Assembly (NCBI GenBank): GCA_045538465.1
Contig: JAZSRK010000051.1
Span: forward strand, 1 to 64,000
Reading direction: 5' to 3'
DNA length: 64,000 bases
Origin: Limiplasma sp045538465
Lineage (GTDB): Bacteria; Bacillota; Clostridia; Christensenellales; Aristaeellaceae
The notes beneath the pieces were generated by a model. It was not told the DNA's origin. It saw only the letters and a list, made by a program, of their open reading frames with translations, and did not search any database. A program made the position numbers and the translations under genes. Below, one piece after another: positions 17,039 to 26,204 of this stretch (position 1 is the first letter of the stretch; the number at the start of each line of letters is the position of its first letter).

Positions 17039-18034
17039 ATGACCAATAGGATGAGATGGCTATATGCAGGCGGTGTATTGTTTGCAGCTGCTACGGCTTT
17101 GCTGGGGTTGTTGCTGGGCAGCACGCCCCTTTCTCTTGGCGAGATCGCCGATGCCTTCGCCAAAGGAGCACACCACTCAGCCGGTACCCGTATCTTTGTG
17201 TACAGCCGGCTGCCCCGCACACTGGCGGCTTTGGTTTGCGGTGCTGCGTTGGCGGTATCAGGCGCGGTCATTCAGGGTGTGCTGGATAACCGCTTGGCTT
17301 CTCCCAGCATTATTGGTGTAAACGCTGGCGCTGGGCTTGCGGTTACCCTATGCACGGCCCTTGGAGTCTTGGGAGGGTGGCAGCTGTCGCTGTGGGCCTT
17401 TGTGGGCGCTTTTGGGGCGGTATCGCTGGTCAGTTTTGGGGCCAAGCGATGGGGTGCATCCCGCGGTACGGTCATCTTGATCGGCGTGGCAATGAACAGT
17501 CTGCTGGGGGCAGTGTCCGATACCATCACCACACTCATGCCGGAAGTGGGCGTAATGAGCAACGATTTCAAAATGGGCGAGTTTTCTGCCGTTACCTATC
17601 AGAAACTCATCCCAGCGATGGTGCTCATCTGCGTAGTGGTGCTCGTTCTGCACAGCCTGCATAATGAGCTGGATGTGCTCACTTTGGGCGAGGAAAGCGC
17701 GAAAGGGCTTGGTATGAATACCGCCTTGATGCGCACACTGTTTCTGGTTTTTGCTGCGCTGCTGGCAGGCTGTGCGGTGGGGCTTGCTGGGCTGCTTTCC
17801 TTTGTGGGGCTGCTTGTGCCGCATGCGGTACGCCGGTTGGCAGGCAGCAAGTCCTCCCATCTGATCGATCTATGCGCCCTGTATGGAGCGGGTTTTGTTT
17901 GCCTGTGCGATACAGTCGCAAGAACCGCCTTTTCGCCCTACGAGATCCCTGTAGGCATCATTATGGCCTTTCTGGGGGCGCCGTTCTTTGTGTTTATTCT
18001 GATGAAGGGAAAGGGTGGGAAGCGCCTTGGTTGA
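17039..18034 (+). CDS. FecCD/BtuC-type ABC permease
   Basis: A 331-residue membrane protein with about ten hydrophobic segments. Family signatures are SRLPRTLAALVCGAALAVSGAVIQ (about 57-80, read here in part) and the late VGLAGLLSFVGLLVPHAVRR stretch that contacts the ATPase. The start at 17039 overlaps nothing but follows the binding-protein stop by one base. The end overlaps the ATPase start by 20 bases. Confidence 0.9.
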   Translation: MTNRMRWLYAGGVLFAAATALLGLLLGSTPLSLGEIADAFAKGAHHSAGTRIFVYSRLPRTLAALVCGAALAVSGAVIQGVLDNRLASPSIIGVNAGAGLAVTLCTALGVLGGWQLSLWAFVGAFGAVSLVSFGAKRWGASRGTVILIGVAMNSLLGAVSDTITTLMPEVGVMSNDFKMGEFSAVTYQKLIPAMVLICVVVLVLHSLHNELDVLTLGEESAKGLGMNTALMRTLFLVFAALLAGCAVGLAGLLSFVGLLVPHAVRRLAGSKSSHLIDLCALYGAGFVCLCDTVARTAFSPYEIPVGIIMAFLGAPFFVFILMKGKGGKRLG

Positions 18035-18809
18035 GATTCGCGACTTGACTGCCGGTTATCCGGGAATACAAGTGCTCAAAGGCATCAACTTGCGCATTCC
18101 CGAAGGAAAGGTCACCGCATTGCTGGGGCCAAACGGCTGCGGGAAAACCACACTGCTAAAGGCCATGTGCGGCATTCTGCATGCCCAAAGCGGTCAGGTG
18201 CTGCTGCAAGGAGAAAATGTACTGGCGCTGCCTGCCCAGCTGCGGGCCCGCAAGCTGGCGTATCTGGCACAGAACCGCCAAGTGCCAGATCTTACGGTGG
18301 AGCGCCTTGTTCTGCATGGGCGTTTTCCGTATCTGAGCTACCCACGGCGCTACCGGCAGCAGGACCATGCCATTGCAGAGGCTGCCATGGCGCAAATGGG
18401 CATTCTGGAGATGGCTGAGGCCCCGATGGAGACCCTCTCCGGCGGTCAGCGGCAAAAAGCCTATATCGCTATGGCGTTGGCGCAGGATACACCGGTCATC
18501 TTGCTGGATGAGCCCACCACCTTCTTGGATATCAAGCACCAGCTGCATTTGCTGCATCAGGCACAGAGCCTTGCACAGCAGGGCAAAACCATCCTGATGA
18601 TCCTGCACGATCTGGCGCATGCTTTTCGTATGGCAGACCAACTGGTGCTGATGGATCAAGGGCAGATCGTGCAGCAAGGTACGCCGGAGCAGTTGTTTGC
18701 CTCCGGAACTGTCGAGCAAGTATTTGGCGTTCGGTTGGAACGAACGGCAGGCGAAACAGGCTCGCATTACCACTGTGAAAGTATCGTAAGCAAAGGAGAG
18801 AAAGTATGA
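18015..18809 (+). CDS. Fe3+-siderophore/cobalamin-type ABC ATPase
   Basis: A 264-residue ATPase with Walker A GPNGCGKTT (about 38-46), signature LSGGQRQKAYIAMAL and Walker B VILLDEPTTFLDI. The start is uncertain: GTG at 18015 is used here, but TTG at 18027 with GGTGGGAAG upstream is also possible, and both overlap the permease gene. The stop overlaps the start of the flavodiiron gene (ATGA), so the two are translationally coupled. Confidence 0.88.
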   Translation: MGSALVEIRDLTAGYPGIQVLKGINLRIPEGKVTALLGPNGCGKTTLLKAMCGILHAQSGQVLLQGENVLALPAQLRARKLAYLAQNRQVPDLTVERLVLHGRFPYLSYPRRYRQQDHAIAEAAMAQMGILEMAEAPMETLSGGQRQKAYIAMALAQDTPVILLDEPTTFLDIKHQLHLLHQAQSLAQQGKTILMILHDLAHAFRMADQLVLMDQGQIVQQGTPEQLFASGTVEQVFGVRLERTAGETGSHYHCESIVSKGEKV

Positions 18810-19966
18810 ATATTTCTGAGAAGATCCGCTATATTGGTGTTAACGACCATGATATCGACTTGTTTGAAGGGCAGTATATCGTTCCCAACGGCATGGCCTA
18901 TAACTCTTATGTTATTTTAGATGACAAGGTCGCAGTCATGGATACAGTGGACAGCCGCTTTTTTGAGGAATGGCTGTGCAACCTGAAAAAGGAGATCGGT
19001 GACCGCCGACCCGATTACCTGATCGTGCAGCATATGGAGCCGGATCACAGCGGCAGCGTTGCCAAGCTGCTGGCTACCTACCCCGAAACCATCGTGGTGG
19101 CCTCTGCCAAAGCATTTACCATGATGAAGCAGTTTTTTGGCGAGGAATACGAGGGTCGGCGCATCGTTGCAGCAGGCGGCAGCACGTTGCCGCTGGGCAG
19201 CCATGTGCTTACCTTCGTTACGGCGCCTATGGTGCACTGGCCCGAAGTATTGGTCACCTACGAGAAAAGCGAAAAAGTGCTGTTTTCTGCCGATGCCTTT
19301 GGCAAGTTTGGTGCGCTGGATGTGGAGTATGACTGGGCTTGCGAAGCACGCCGCTACTATTTTGGCATTGTGGGCAAGTATGGCGCACAGGCACAGCTGC
19401 TGCTAAAGAAGGCCGCAGAATTGGATATTCAGACCATTTGCCCGCTGCATGGGCCGGTGCTACGTGAAGATCTGGGCTACTACATCGGCAAATACCAGTT
19501 GTGGAGCACCTACACGCCGGAAGATGAGGGCGTGACCATTGCTTACGCATCCATCTACGGCAACACAGCCAAGGCAGCGCAGCTGTTGGCTGAGGAATTG
19601 GAAGCCTTGGGTTGCGAGGTGGCTCTGCACGATCTGGCACGCTGCGATCAGGCAGAAACGATAGAGGATGCATTCCGTTATCCCAAATTGGTATTGGCTG
19701 CGTCTACTTACAATAACGATGTGTTTCCCTTTATGAAGACCTTCCTGCACCATTTGACGGAGCGTAACTACCAGAGCCGTGTGATCGCTCTGATGGAGAA
19801 CGGTACATGGGCACCCAATGCCGCCAAAGTAATGAAGGGCATTTTGGAAACCTGCAAAAATGTGACCCTAATGGATAACGTGGTCACCATTCGCTCAGCT
19901 GTGACGGAGGAAAACGAACAAACGATCAAACAACTGGCAAAAGAATTGTATGATGCGAAAGTGTAA
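18806..19966 (+). CDS. fprA: Flavodiiron protein (oxygen/NO reductase)
   Basis: A 386-residue cytoplasmic protein that reduces O2 to water and/or NO to N2O, protecting anaerobes. The metallo-beta-lactamase-like N-terminal domain carries the diiron ligand motif H76-x-E78-x-D80-H81 (HMEPDHSGS), with later ligands in MVHWPE, SADAFG and CPLHGP. A flavodoxin domain follows (about 255-386, IAYASIYGNTAKAAQ). There is no extra rubredoxin domain, so an external rubredoxin or oxidoreductase must supply electrons. It overlaps the metal-ABC ATPase gene by four bases, an unusual pairing that may link iron supply or oxidative stress to the transporter. Confidence 0.95.
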   Translation: MNISEKIRYIGVNDHDIDLFEGQYIVPNGMAYNSYVILDDKVAVMDTVDSRFFEEWLCNLKKEIGDRRPDYLIVQHMEPDHSGSVAKLLATYPETIVVASAKAFTMMKQFFGEEYEGRRIVAAGGSTLPLGSHVLTFVTAPMVHWPEVLVTYEKSEKVLFSADAFGKFGALDVEYDWACEARRYYFGIVGKYGAQAQLLLKKAAELDIQTICPLHGPVLREDLGYYIGKYQLWSTYTPEDEGVTIAYASIYGNTAKAAQLLAEELEALGCEVALHDLARCDQAETIEDAFRYPKLVLAASTYNNDVFPFMKTFLHHLTERNYQSRVIALMENGTWAPNAAKVMKGILETCKNVTLMDNVVTIRSAVTEENEQTIKQLAKELYDAKV

Positions 19967-19985
19967 TGCTTTGATCATATGTGCT

Positions 19986-20022
19986 GACCACAAAAAAGCC
20001 GCATGGGCGGCTTTTTGTGGTC
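19986..20022. terminator. Bidirectional terminator after fprA
   Basis: GACCACAAAAAAGCCGC pairs with GCGGCTTTTTGTGGTC across a short loop; A and T runs lie in the stem so either strand could terminate. Confidence 0.85.
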
Positions 20023-20026
20023 AATA

Positions 20027-20059
20027 GAAAAGGAGCACTGCGTTTGCACGCAGTGCTCC
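20027..20059 (-). terminator. Terminator of the double-transporter operon
   Basis: On the minus strand GGAGCACTGCGT and ACGCAGTGCTCC form a 12-bp stem followed by TTTTC, about 45 bases past the stop codon of the last operon gene. Confidence 0.85.
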
Positions 20060-20106
20060 AATCCTTATTTCGTTGGTTTTGCAATCAACGAAGTAGGTTT
20101 CAACAA

Positions 20107-21471
20107 TTACTTGTTGAAGTCGTCAGCGCGGGACTGGAATACATCCTTAACGGATTCTACCAGAGCAGCAGCATCCATGTTGTCGATCTGCCAGAACAGG
20201 TCGGGACCGAGAACGGTGTTCTTGTCGCCGAGCAGGATGTAGGGATCGCGAGCGGTGTGCTCGGGCTCACGCATGAGGGCATAGGTCTCATCTACAGCGC
20301 GATCGTCGGTGTAGTTGTACTTATTGCCGATCCAAGCTTCGTCATCGTCTTCGTAGCCGGGGGTGGGGTTGGTCCAAACATCCCACAGGAAGCCAAGCAG
20401 CTTGGCATCTTCAGCGCTGTAAACGTTGGGGATGCAGGTGATGTTGTCGTTAACAACGGAAATGTAAGCACCGGGCTCGGACTTGGGGCCGGTGGGGAAG
20501 GCAACGCAGCCCCACTCGAAACCTGCAGCGTTCATGGCCTCGTTGCCGTTGTAGCCTTCCCAAGTCTGGCCAAAACGGAACACGGCTTCGCCCTGAGCGA
20601 AAGCGGTCTTGTAGTAGTCCCAGTTCTCGGTGTTGCCATCAGCATCGGTCATGGCCTTGCGGAAGTAGGTGTTACGGATGGTCTGTACGAAAGTGAGGGC
20701 TTCGATGGTGTTCTCGCTGGTCAAGCCGAGGGTCATCTTGCCGTTTTCGTCCATCTGGTACACGGTGCCGCCGTTGCCGTAGATAGCGCCAAGGATCAGG
20801 TCGTCGCCGGAGCCGGTGGTGGCCCATACGTCAACAACGCCGTCATTGTCCTTGTCCTGCTGCACTTTGGCGCACAGGTCGAGCAGAGCATCGAAGGTCC
20901 AGGTGCCATCAGCCTGCATGTCGTAGATGGTCTCGGGATCGATGTTGGCATCACGGAGCAGCTGCTTGTTGAAGAACACGCACTCACGGGGTTCGGAAGC
21001 GCCGTTCCACAGACCCAGAACGTTGCCGTTCATGGTCATGAATTCAACAGTACCCTGATTCCACTTGGGGTTGGTGGTGTCAACCAAGTCGTTCCAGGGG
21101 GTCAGCAGGTTGTTCTTCAGAGCCGGGCCAATGAAGTCCATGGGCATGGTGAAGATAACCAGGTCGGAATTCTTGTTGGTAACGAAGTCGGTCAGATACT
21201 GAATGGAGCCAGCCCAATCGTAGGGAACAACCCACTCAACGTTTACGTTGTAGGTGGTCTCGATCCAGTCCTGATAGTCGTACAGAGCCTGCTCTTCGTC
21301 AGTGGGCTCGGCAGAACGAATGTTATCGTACCAGGAGTAGATGCTTACGGTGCGGCCGCCGAAATCGATGCCTTCGACAACCTCAGGGTAGCCTTCGGGA
21401 GCTTCAGCCAGCGCCAGAACGCTCATGGAGAGCATCAGGACAGCCAGAAGCAAAGCAACCAGTTTCTTCAT
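20107..21471 (-). CDS. Extracellular solute-binding protein, family 1 (second of the operon)
   Basis: A 454-residue sugar-type binding protein, last gene of the operon. The signal peptide ends near ALAEAPEG with no lipobox cysteine, so it appears to be released or held by other means. The core is SBP_bac_1-like with a YLTDFVTNKNSDLVIFTMP segment near 120 and a calcium-loop-like DKDNDGVVD near 210. Likely partners are the permeases at 21642 and 22633. It has its own internal promoter (21574-21602) and a hairpin just before its ribosome binding site, so extra expression relative to the membrane subunits is likely. Ligand unknown. Confidence 0.87.
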   Translation of the reverse strand: MKKLVALLLAVLMLSMSVLALAEAPEGYPEVVEGIDFGGRTVSIYSWYDNIRSAEPTDEEQALYDYQDWIETTYNVNVEWVVPYDWAGSIQYLTDFVTNKNSDLVIFTMPMDFIGPALKNNLLTPWNDLVDTTNPKWNQGTVEFMTMNGNVLGLWNGASEPRECVFFNKQLLRDANIDPETIYDMQADGTWTFDALLDLCAKVQQDKDNDGVVDVWATTGSGDDLILGAIYGNGGTVYQMDENGKMTLGLTSENTIEALTFVQTIRNTYFRKAMTDADGNTENWDYYKTAFAQGEAVFRFGQTWEGYNGNEAMNAAGFEWGCVAFPTGPKSEPGAYISVVNDNITCIPNVYSAEDAKLLGFLWDVWTNPTPGYEDDDEAWIGNKYNYTDDRAVDETYALMREPEHTARDPYILLGDKNTVLGPDLFWQIDNMDAAALVESVKDVFQSRADDFNK

Positions 21472-21498
21472 GTTGAGTTCCTCCTATTTTTATTTCCA

Positions 21499-21530
21499 TA
21501 TGGGACATAACAAAACGTGTATCCCATATA
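21499..21530 (-). other. Hairpin ahead of the second binding-protein gene
   Basis: ATATGGGA and TCCCATAT arms flank a 16-nt loop just upstream of the AGGAGG site. It may stabilise the binding-protein message or modulate its translation. Confidence 0.45.
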
Positions 21531-21573
21531 GTAATCTTTGAACACTGACTTTTTGAAATCAGTTTGTGGAACA

Positions 21574-21602
21574 ATTATATTCCATCAATGTCAAAAAATC
21601 AA
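21574..21602 (-). promoter_or_regulatory. Internal promoter for the second binding protein
   Basis: TATAAT (21574-21579) and TTGATT (21597-21602) with a 17-base spacer on the minus strand, in the 170-base gap between the permease and binding-protein genes. Confidence 0.65.
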
Positions 21603-21641
21603 TATCAAAAATGTACATTTCCTGCTCCTAAATTCCGAATG

Positions 21642-22643
21642 TTACATTTTGGTACCGGTCATGGCCAAGCTCTTTACAAAAGTCTTCTGCGTGAAGCAGT
21701 AGAGAATGATCAGAGGCGTGGAGCAAATAACGACACCAATGGAAATGAACTGCTGGGAGCGTGCGTTGGGAATAACGACCTGTGTTCCGGCTTCCTGAGA
21801 GAAGTAGTAGGCCATGGAGGAAACCATGGTGGACAACTTTACGGAATAGATAGAGTAGCCGGAGAGGAAGTTGCGGGAGTAGAACAAGTCGGTCCACTGC
21901 CAGACGAATGCAAACAGGAAACAGCTCATAATGACCGGCACAGCGTCCGGCAGCATGATCTTGGTAAAGGTATGCATCGTGCCGCAGCCGTCGATGTATG
22001 CAGCCTCTTCCAAGCTCTTGGGCACGCCCTTGAAATACTGGCGGAGCATGTAGATATACAAGCCGTCCTTCAGACCCATGCAGGTAAGGCTCATCAGCGT
22101 ATAGGGGAGAATGGAGCCCTTCAGGTTCAAGGTGTTGCCGCCATTGAAATGCTTGACGATACCGAAGATATCGAAGTTGGAGAACGACGATACCAGCGAA
22201 GTGGCAATGGTCTGCGGGGGAATAACGATCAACGCTACTGCGCAGCCGAACCAGAACTTCTTCAGGGGGAAGTCATATCTGGCAAAACCGTAGGCAACAA
22301 GTGTACAGGACACGATCTGGCATACGGAAAGCAGCAGAGACGTCCACAAGGAGTTCAACATCGATTTGGGCATATCCAGCAAGATAAAGGCATCCTTGAA
22401 ATTCTGCATCGTTACGTTGCGGGGCAGAAGCACGATGGTGGAATCGTACAGGTCTTTTTCTTGCATAATGCTGGTGCAGAAACGGGTAATGATGGGCTGG
22501 ATGATCATAAAGCAAAGGCCGAACAGCAAAAGGCCGCGCACGATGGAGATACAAGTCTTGGTAAGCTTTGCACGGCGGTAGCCTGCGGAGTGCTTTCGGG
22601 TGCTTGGCGGCACGGTGTTGACTGCAGCTGCATTAGTCTTCAT
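21642..22643 (-). CDS. Sugar ABC permease, MalG-like (set 2)
   Basis: A 333-residue carbohydrate ABC permease with six hydrophobic segments and the EAAYIDGCGTMHTFTKIMLP coupling loop near residue 223. The start MKTNAAAVN at 22643 is preferred, with GGGGGTG upstream; it overlaps the preceding permease gene by 11 bases. It should pair with the MalF-like subunit at 22633 and the binding protein at 20107. No ATPase is encoded in the operon, so a shared MsmX-type ATPase elsewhere is likely. Confidence 0.9.
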   Translation of the reverse strand: MKTNAAAVNTVPPSTRKHSAGYRRAKLTKTCISIVRGLLLFGLCFMIIQPIITRFCTSIMQEKDLYDSTIVLLPRNVTMQNFKDAFILLDMPKSMLNSLWTSLLLSVCQIVSCTLVAYGFARYDFPLKKFWFGCAVALIVIPPQTIATSLVSSFSNFDIFGIVKHFNGGNTLNLKGSILPYTLMSLTCMGLKDGLYIYMLRQYFKGVPKSLEEAAYIDGCGTMHTFTKIMLPDAVPVIMSCFLFAFVWQWTDLFYSRNFLSGYSIYSVKLSTMVSSMAYYFSQEAGTQVVIPNARSQQFISIGVVICSTPLIILYCFTQKTFVKSLAMTGTKM

Positions 22644-23613
22644 AATAATGCACCCCCTTGGAGATGATAAAGGAGCAAATTGCAATGAACACGATTGCCA
22701 CACCAAAGTAGATCCAGCTCATGGCGGAACTGAGACCATAGTCCAGTCTGCTCTGTACAGCGTTGATGTGCTCCATGACCGCGTTGTCGTTCTTCATAAA
22801 GAAGTCCACGATGGTGTAGATGCAGTTTACCAACAGCAGCGGGCTGACCATGGGGAAGGTGATCTTCCAGAAGGATTCCCAAGCAGAGCAGCCTTCAACA
22901 TCCGCTGCTTCATACAGCGAGGTGGGGATGGACTGCAGACCCGTCAGGAAAACAATGATCTGGATACCGGACGCCATAACGATATCGTAAATGGCATCGA
23001 TCATGGAGAAAACCACATCGAACACGCCGGAACCTACACCCGAAACAGCCAACAGATCCTGCAAAGCCTGCGAAATATTTACGCCGGAAGCATCCGCCAT
23101 TTCGTTGCTGATGGATTGCATCATGTTGAAAAACTCATTTTGGGATTCGATGCCGGGCAGCACGCCGGAAGAGAGGATGACCGGCAGGAAGAAGATGGCG
23201 CGGCACAGGGTTCTGCCCTTGAAATCCTGGTTAAGGATGACGGCCACAACAAAGCTTACCACCAAGGTAGCAATGGTGTTGATGACCATGCGGCCAATTT
23301 CTTCTACCAGGAACTGGTTAAAATTAGGGTCTACCCGCAGGGCGTTCTTGTATTGACGAAGACCCCAGAAGGTGGTGATGTAGCCCTGACCCGGTTTGAT
23401 CTCTACATGGCAAAGGCTCATGTAGAAGGACTCGATCAGCGGCCGTACCATGAAGATCAGGAAACCCAGAATGAAAGGAAGGATGAACAGCGTACCAATG
23501 CGGGCATTTTTGGCGCGCATGGTATTATAAACGGTATTACCCGGAATATAGGTCTGCACGCTTTCTACCAAAGGCGAATACCAATGCTCTTTTACTGCAT
23601 TATTCCGTTTCAT
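22633..23613 (-). CDS. Sugar ABC permease, MalF-like (set 2)
   Basis: A 326-residue permease with six hydrophobic segments and the YEAADVEGCSAWESFWKITFP coupling loop near residue 245. The N-terminus has the basic MRAKNARIGTLFILPFILGF entry helix of MalF-type sugar permeases. An insertion of about 60 residues rich in Ser/Gly/Val between helices (about 160-215) is longer than usual. It overlaps the DUF5696 gene stop by one base. Confidence 0.9.
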   Translation of the reverse strand: MKRNNAVKEHWYSPLVESVQTYIPGNTVYNTMRAKNARIGTLFILPFILGFLIFMVRPLIESFYMSLCHVEIKPGQGYITTFWGLRQYKNALRVDPNFNQFLVEEIGRMVINTIATLVVSFVVAVILNQDFKGRTLCRAIFFLPVILSSGVLPGIESQNEFFNMMQSISNEMADASGVNISQALQDLLAVSGVGSGVFDVVFSMIDAIYDIVMASGIQIIVFLTGLQSIPTSLYEAADVEGCSAWESFWKITFPMVSPLLLVNCIYTIVDFFMKNDNAVMEHINAVQSRLDYGLSSAMSWIYFGVAIVFIAICSFIISKGVHYYED

Positions 23614-26186
23614 TAGTCATTCCCCCTTTGCACAGTGTAGTTGCGGGCAGGTACTACCACACCGTCAACGGTATACTCGCTGTCGCTGTAGTTTACATAG
23701 ACCACAGTGCCATCTTCGTATGTGGTGCCGAAGACGTCTTCGCTGAACTGCTGATGATCCACGATCTTCTGCTGGTTCAGGCCGTCGGTATCTTGCTGAT
23801 ATCTGGTAATCATGTCCAAAGCGATTTCTTTCCAGCTATCAAAGCTGGCGCCGAAATACGTGGAATGGAAGGAATCCTGCAGCAATCTGGTATCTTCAGC
23901 CATAAAGGTGAAGTTCAAGCCGCCGCCGTATTCAACACATTTGAGGAACTCATTGACATAGTCGCCAGCGAGGTTGATGGGTTCGCCGGTGTAGTCCTTC
24001 ATGCCGTGCAATGCGATCTGGTAGAAGGGAACGTGCTTGTCAATGATGGAGTACTTGGTGCCGTACATGTCCATATCGGTGATGATATCAACATAGGGCA
24101 GAGCATAATCGTTGCCGCGGCGGATCATGACCTTCTGACCGGCAGCCTTGATATCAGCCAGCGTTTGAATGTTCATCAGCCGGGTGTTCTCACGGGTGAC
24201 GGTGGCCTTGGGGTTGTAGTCGCCGCTGAGCAGGTAGCCGATATCGCGGAAGGAAACGCCCTCTGCATTATGTGCAGTCAACGCTTGCACAAAGTTTTGG
24301 GCATTGGCTGCTGCATAGGCAGGTTTTACCAAATAGAAGGGATCGCGTTCGGCACCCTGAGAGTAGGGCAGGTAGATGATGGGATCGTAAGGATCGATCT
24401 TAGCCTGCTCATTGGTTGCGTAGCGAGCCGCATCGGTGAAGGGAACAAAGCCGTTGAAGCTGTTGCTGTTGTAGGCAAAGCAGGTGATGCCGTCAAAGTA
24501 CAGCGGCACGCCGTTGGCTTTAGCGGCAGCGATCAGTTGATCCATACCGGCTGCGCCGCCAAGCTGCTTTTGTACCTTCACTTTGGTAAAGACCTCTTGG
24601 TTGATGCCGCCGTTTACCCAGCCGCTCATTCGAACGATCAGGTTCTCAACGCCGCTGTTCTTCATTTCCAACATCATTTCCTCTGCCTGAGCAAAGGTGG
24701 TGGTGGGAACAACGGAGTCCAAAGGCAGACCGAACTTTACAACGGTCTTATCGATAGCGCCGACCATTTCGACCGATACAGGTACCGTCTCCGAAGAAAC
24801 AGCGGTTGCCAAAGCAGGATCTTCGCGCAGATATTCGCCGTAGGCAGCAGCCATGTCGGTGTACTTGTCGCTATCGAAGAAGCGGTAACGCTGCACAATG
24901 GTATCATCGGGGATCTGCTTTTCGTACATGAACACAAGGCTCGTGGTACGGGAAGATACGTTGTACTGGTCAAAGTGCAGTATGCTGTACTCGGCGTTTG
25001 CCCAGTTGTAGGCATTGTTGCGCATGCTGACATCTGCCTGAATGTTGGCGTAGGAGGTTGCGCCCTCCAGCATGCACAGGAAGGAACTGCCCTGATTGGT
25101 CATGCCGAATACGGGGAATTCGCTTCTGGTCTCGTTGACCACTTCGGAGCGATAGGTGCTGTAGTTCCAGCCATAAATGTTGGAAAAATAGGGGGACTGC
25201 TTCAGCTTGCCATTGTTGTAGCCGATCAGAGCGCCGCCGCCTTCCGGTACGAAGATGAAGCCTTCTTCCGAAGTGCCGGTCGCGCCAAACATCGGCAGCA
25301 CAGAAAGCGAAGTAATGGGGTAGTCAGCCCGGTAGGTGATCTCGTTGTAGGGGATCTCTACCACCAAGTCCTTGCCTTCCAAGCGGTACTTAACAGTCAC
25401 GTTGAAAACCGGGCCGCCGGTTTCGCGGGAACCAGCCACCAGAAGCATATCGCGCTGATAGTCTTCATCGGTATAGCCGGCATCGGCAAAGTATCCTTCC
25501 ATGTCTTCCTTCTTGCTGGCGGAAGCGCTGGAATTGAGGATGTAGAGGGTCTGGTTGAGCACCTCGGGGTAGAGAGCAATGATCTCTTCCTTGTTTTCCT
25601 TGCCGTCAATATTGTCGGGGCCATACTTGGAGTAGTTGCTCTCGATTTTTTTCTTCGTGGACTTTTTCATGCCATCCAGAAGCAGATCCCAGTTCTCCTT
25701 GGTAATAGCGCTGGGGATCTTGTACACACGATCGATCTTACCAATGGCATACCGAACGACCACTTCGTTTTCCGCAGGCTGCTCAATGGTATAGTTGGTG
25801 TTCTGAATGGAGAAGGTGTAGTTGTTCATGTCGATGGAGCCGCTGGAATTGGTGTAGGTGACCACGACCGTGGACTGCATCAGGTTCTTGCTTTCCTCGA
25901 TGGCAACGGGGTCGGAAGCTGCATCATCGGGATTGGACTTGAACACAACACCGGTGGCCTTGTTGGTAACGGTAAAGTGAGATGTGGCAGGATCCATGGT
26001 GAACAACAGCTCATCGTTCTCCATCAATACCGGATCGGTAGGCCCGTCGTAGAACAGGATATCAGGCTCTGTAAGCTTGAGCGTATCTTCCTGAGAGTAG
26101 ATGGGAACAAACACGAAAACGATCAGGCAAGCAAGCGCACCCAACACGATCAACCAAGGAAGCAGTTTGAGAATGATTTTTTTCAT
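23613..26186 (-). CDS. Membrane-anchored DUF5696-like protein
   Basis: An 857-residue protein with one N-terminal membrane helix (about 9-31) and the rest outside. Residues 40-300 look like a beta-rich domain; residues 480-780 resemble a TIM barrel of a glycoside hydrolase (NLIVRMSGW, GVPLYFDGI, then GVSFRDIG), and residues 820-857 form a small beta domain (VVYVNYSDSEYTVDG) like those ending many glycosidases. I recognise it as DUF5696-like from the gene context and sequence style. A carbohydrate-active role is plausible but no catalytic residue can be assigned. It is between the Yip1-like and permease genes in the operon. Confidence 0.72.
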   Translation of the reverse strand: MKKIILKLLPWLIVLGALACLIVFVFVPIYSQEDTLKLTEPDILFYDGPTDPVLMENDELLFTMDPATSHFTVTNKATGVVFKSNPDDAASDPVAIEESKNLMQSTVVVTYTNSSGSIDMNNYTFSIQNTNYTIEQPAENEVVVRYAIGKIDRVYKIPSAITKENWDLLLDGMKKSTKKKIESNYSKYGPDNIDGKENKEEIIALYPEVLNQTLYILNSSASASKKEDMEGYFADAGYTDEDYQRDMLLVAGSRETGGPVFNVTVKYRLEGKDLVVEIPYNEITYRADYPITSLSVLPMFGATGTSEEGFIFVPEGGGALIGYNNGKLKQSPYFSNIYGWNYSTYRSEVVNETRSEFPVFGMTNQGSSFLCMLEGATSYANIQADVSMRNNAYNWANAEYSILHFDQYNVSSRTTSLVFMYEKQIPDDTIVQRYRFFDSDKYTDMAAAYGEYLREDPALATAVSSETVPVSVEMVGAIDKTVVKFGLPLDSVVPTTTFAQAEEMMLEMKNSGVENLIVRMSGWVNGGINQEVFTKVKVQKQLGGAAGMDQLIAAAKANGVPLYFDGITCFAYNSNSFNGFVPFTDAARYATNEQAKIDPYDPIIYLPYSQGAERDPFYLVKPAYAAANAQNFVQALTAHNAEGVSFRDIGYLLSGDYNPKATVTRENTRLMNIQTLADIKAAGQKVMIRRGNDYALPYVDIITDMDMYGTKYSIIDKHVPFYQIALHGMKDYTGEPINLAGDYVNEFLKCVEYGGGLNFTFMAEDTRLLQDSFHSTYFGASFDSWKEIALDMITRYQQDTDGLNQQKIVDHQQFSEDVFGTTYEDGTVVYVNYSDSEYTVDGVVVPARNYTVQRGND

Positions 26187-26204
26187 TTTCGATTCCTCCT
26201 TCCT

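Noticed and set aside
20796..20987. Short Ser/Thr/Pro-rich minus-strand frame within the binding-protein gene
   Set aside because: Out-of-frame shadow of the binding protein; same for many other short frames inside coding regions.
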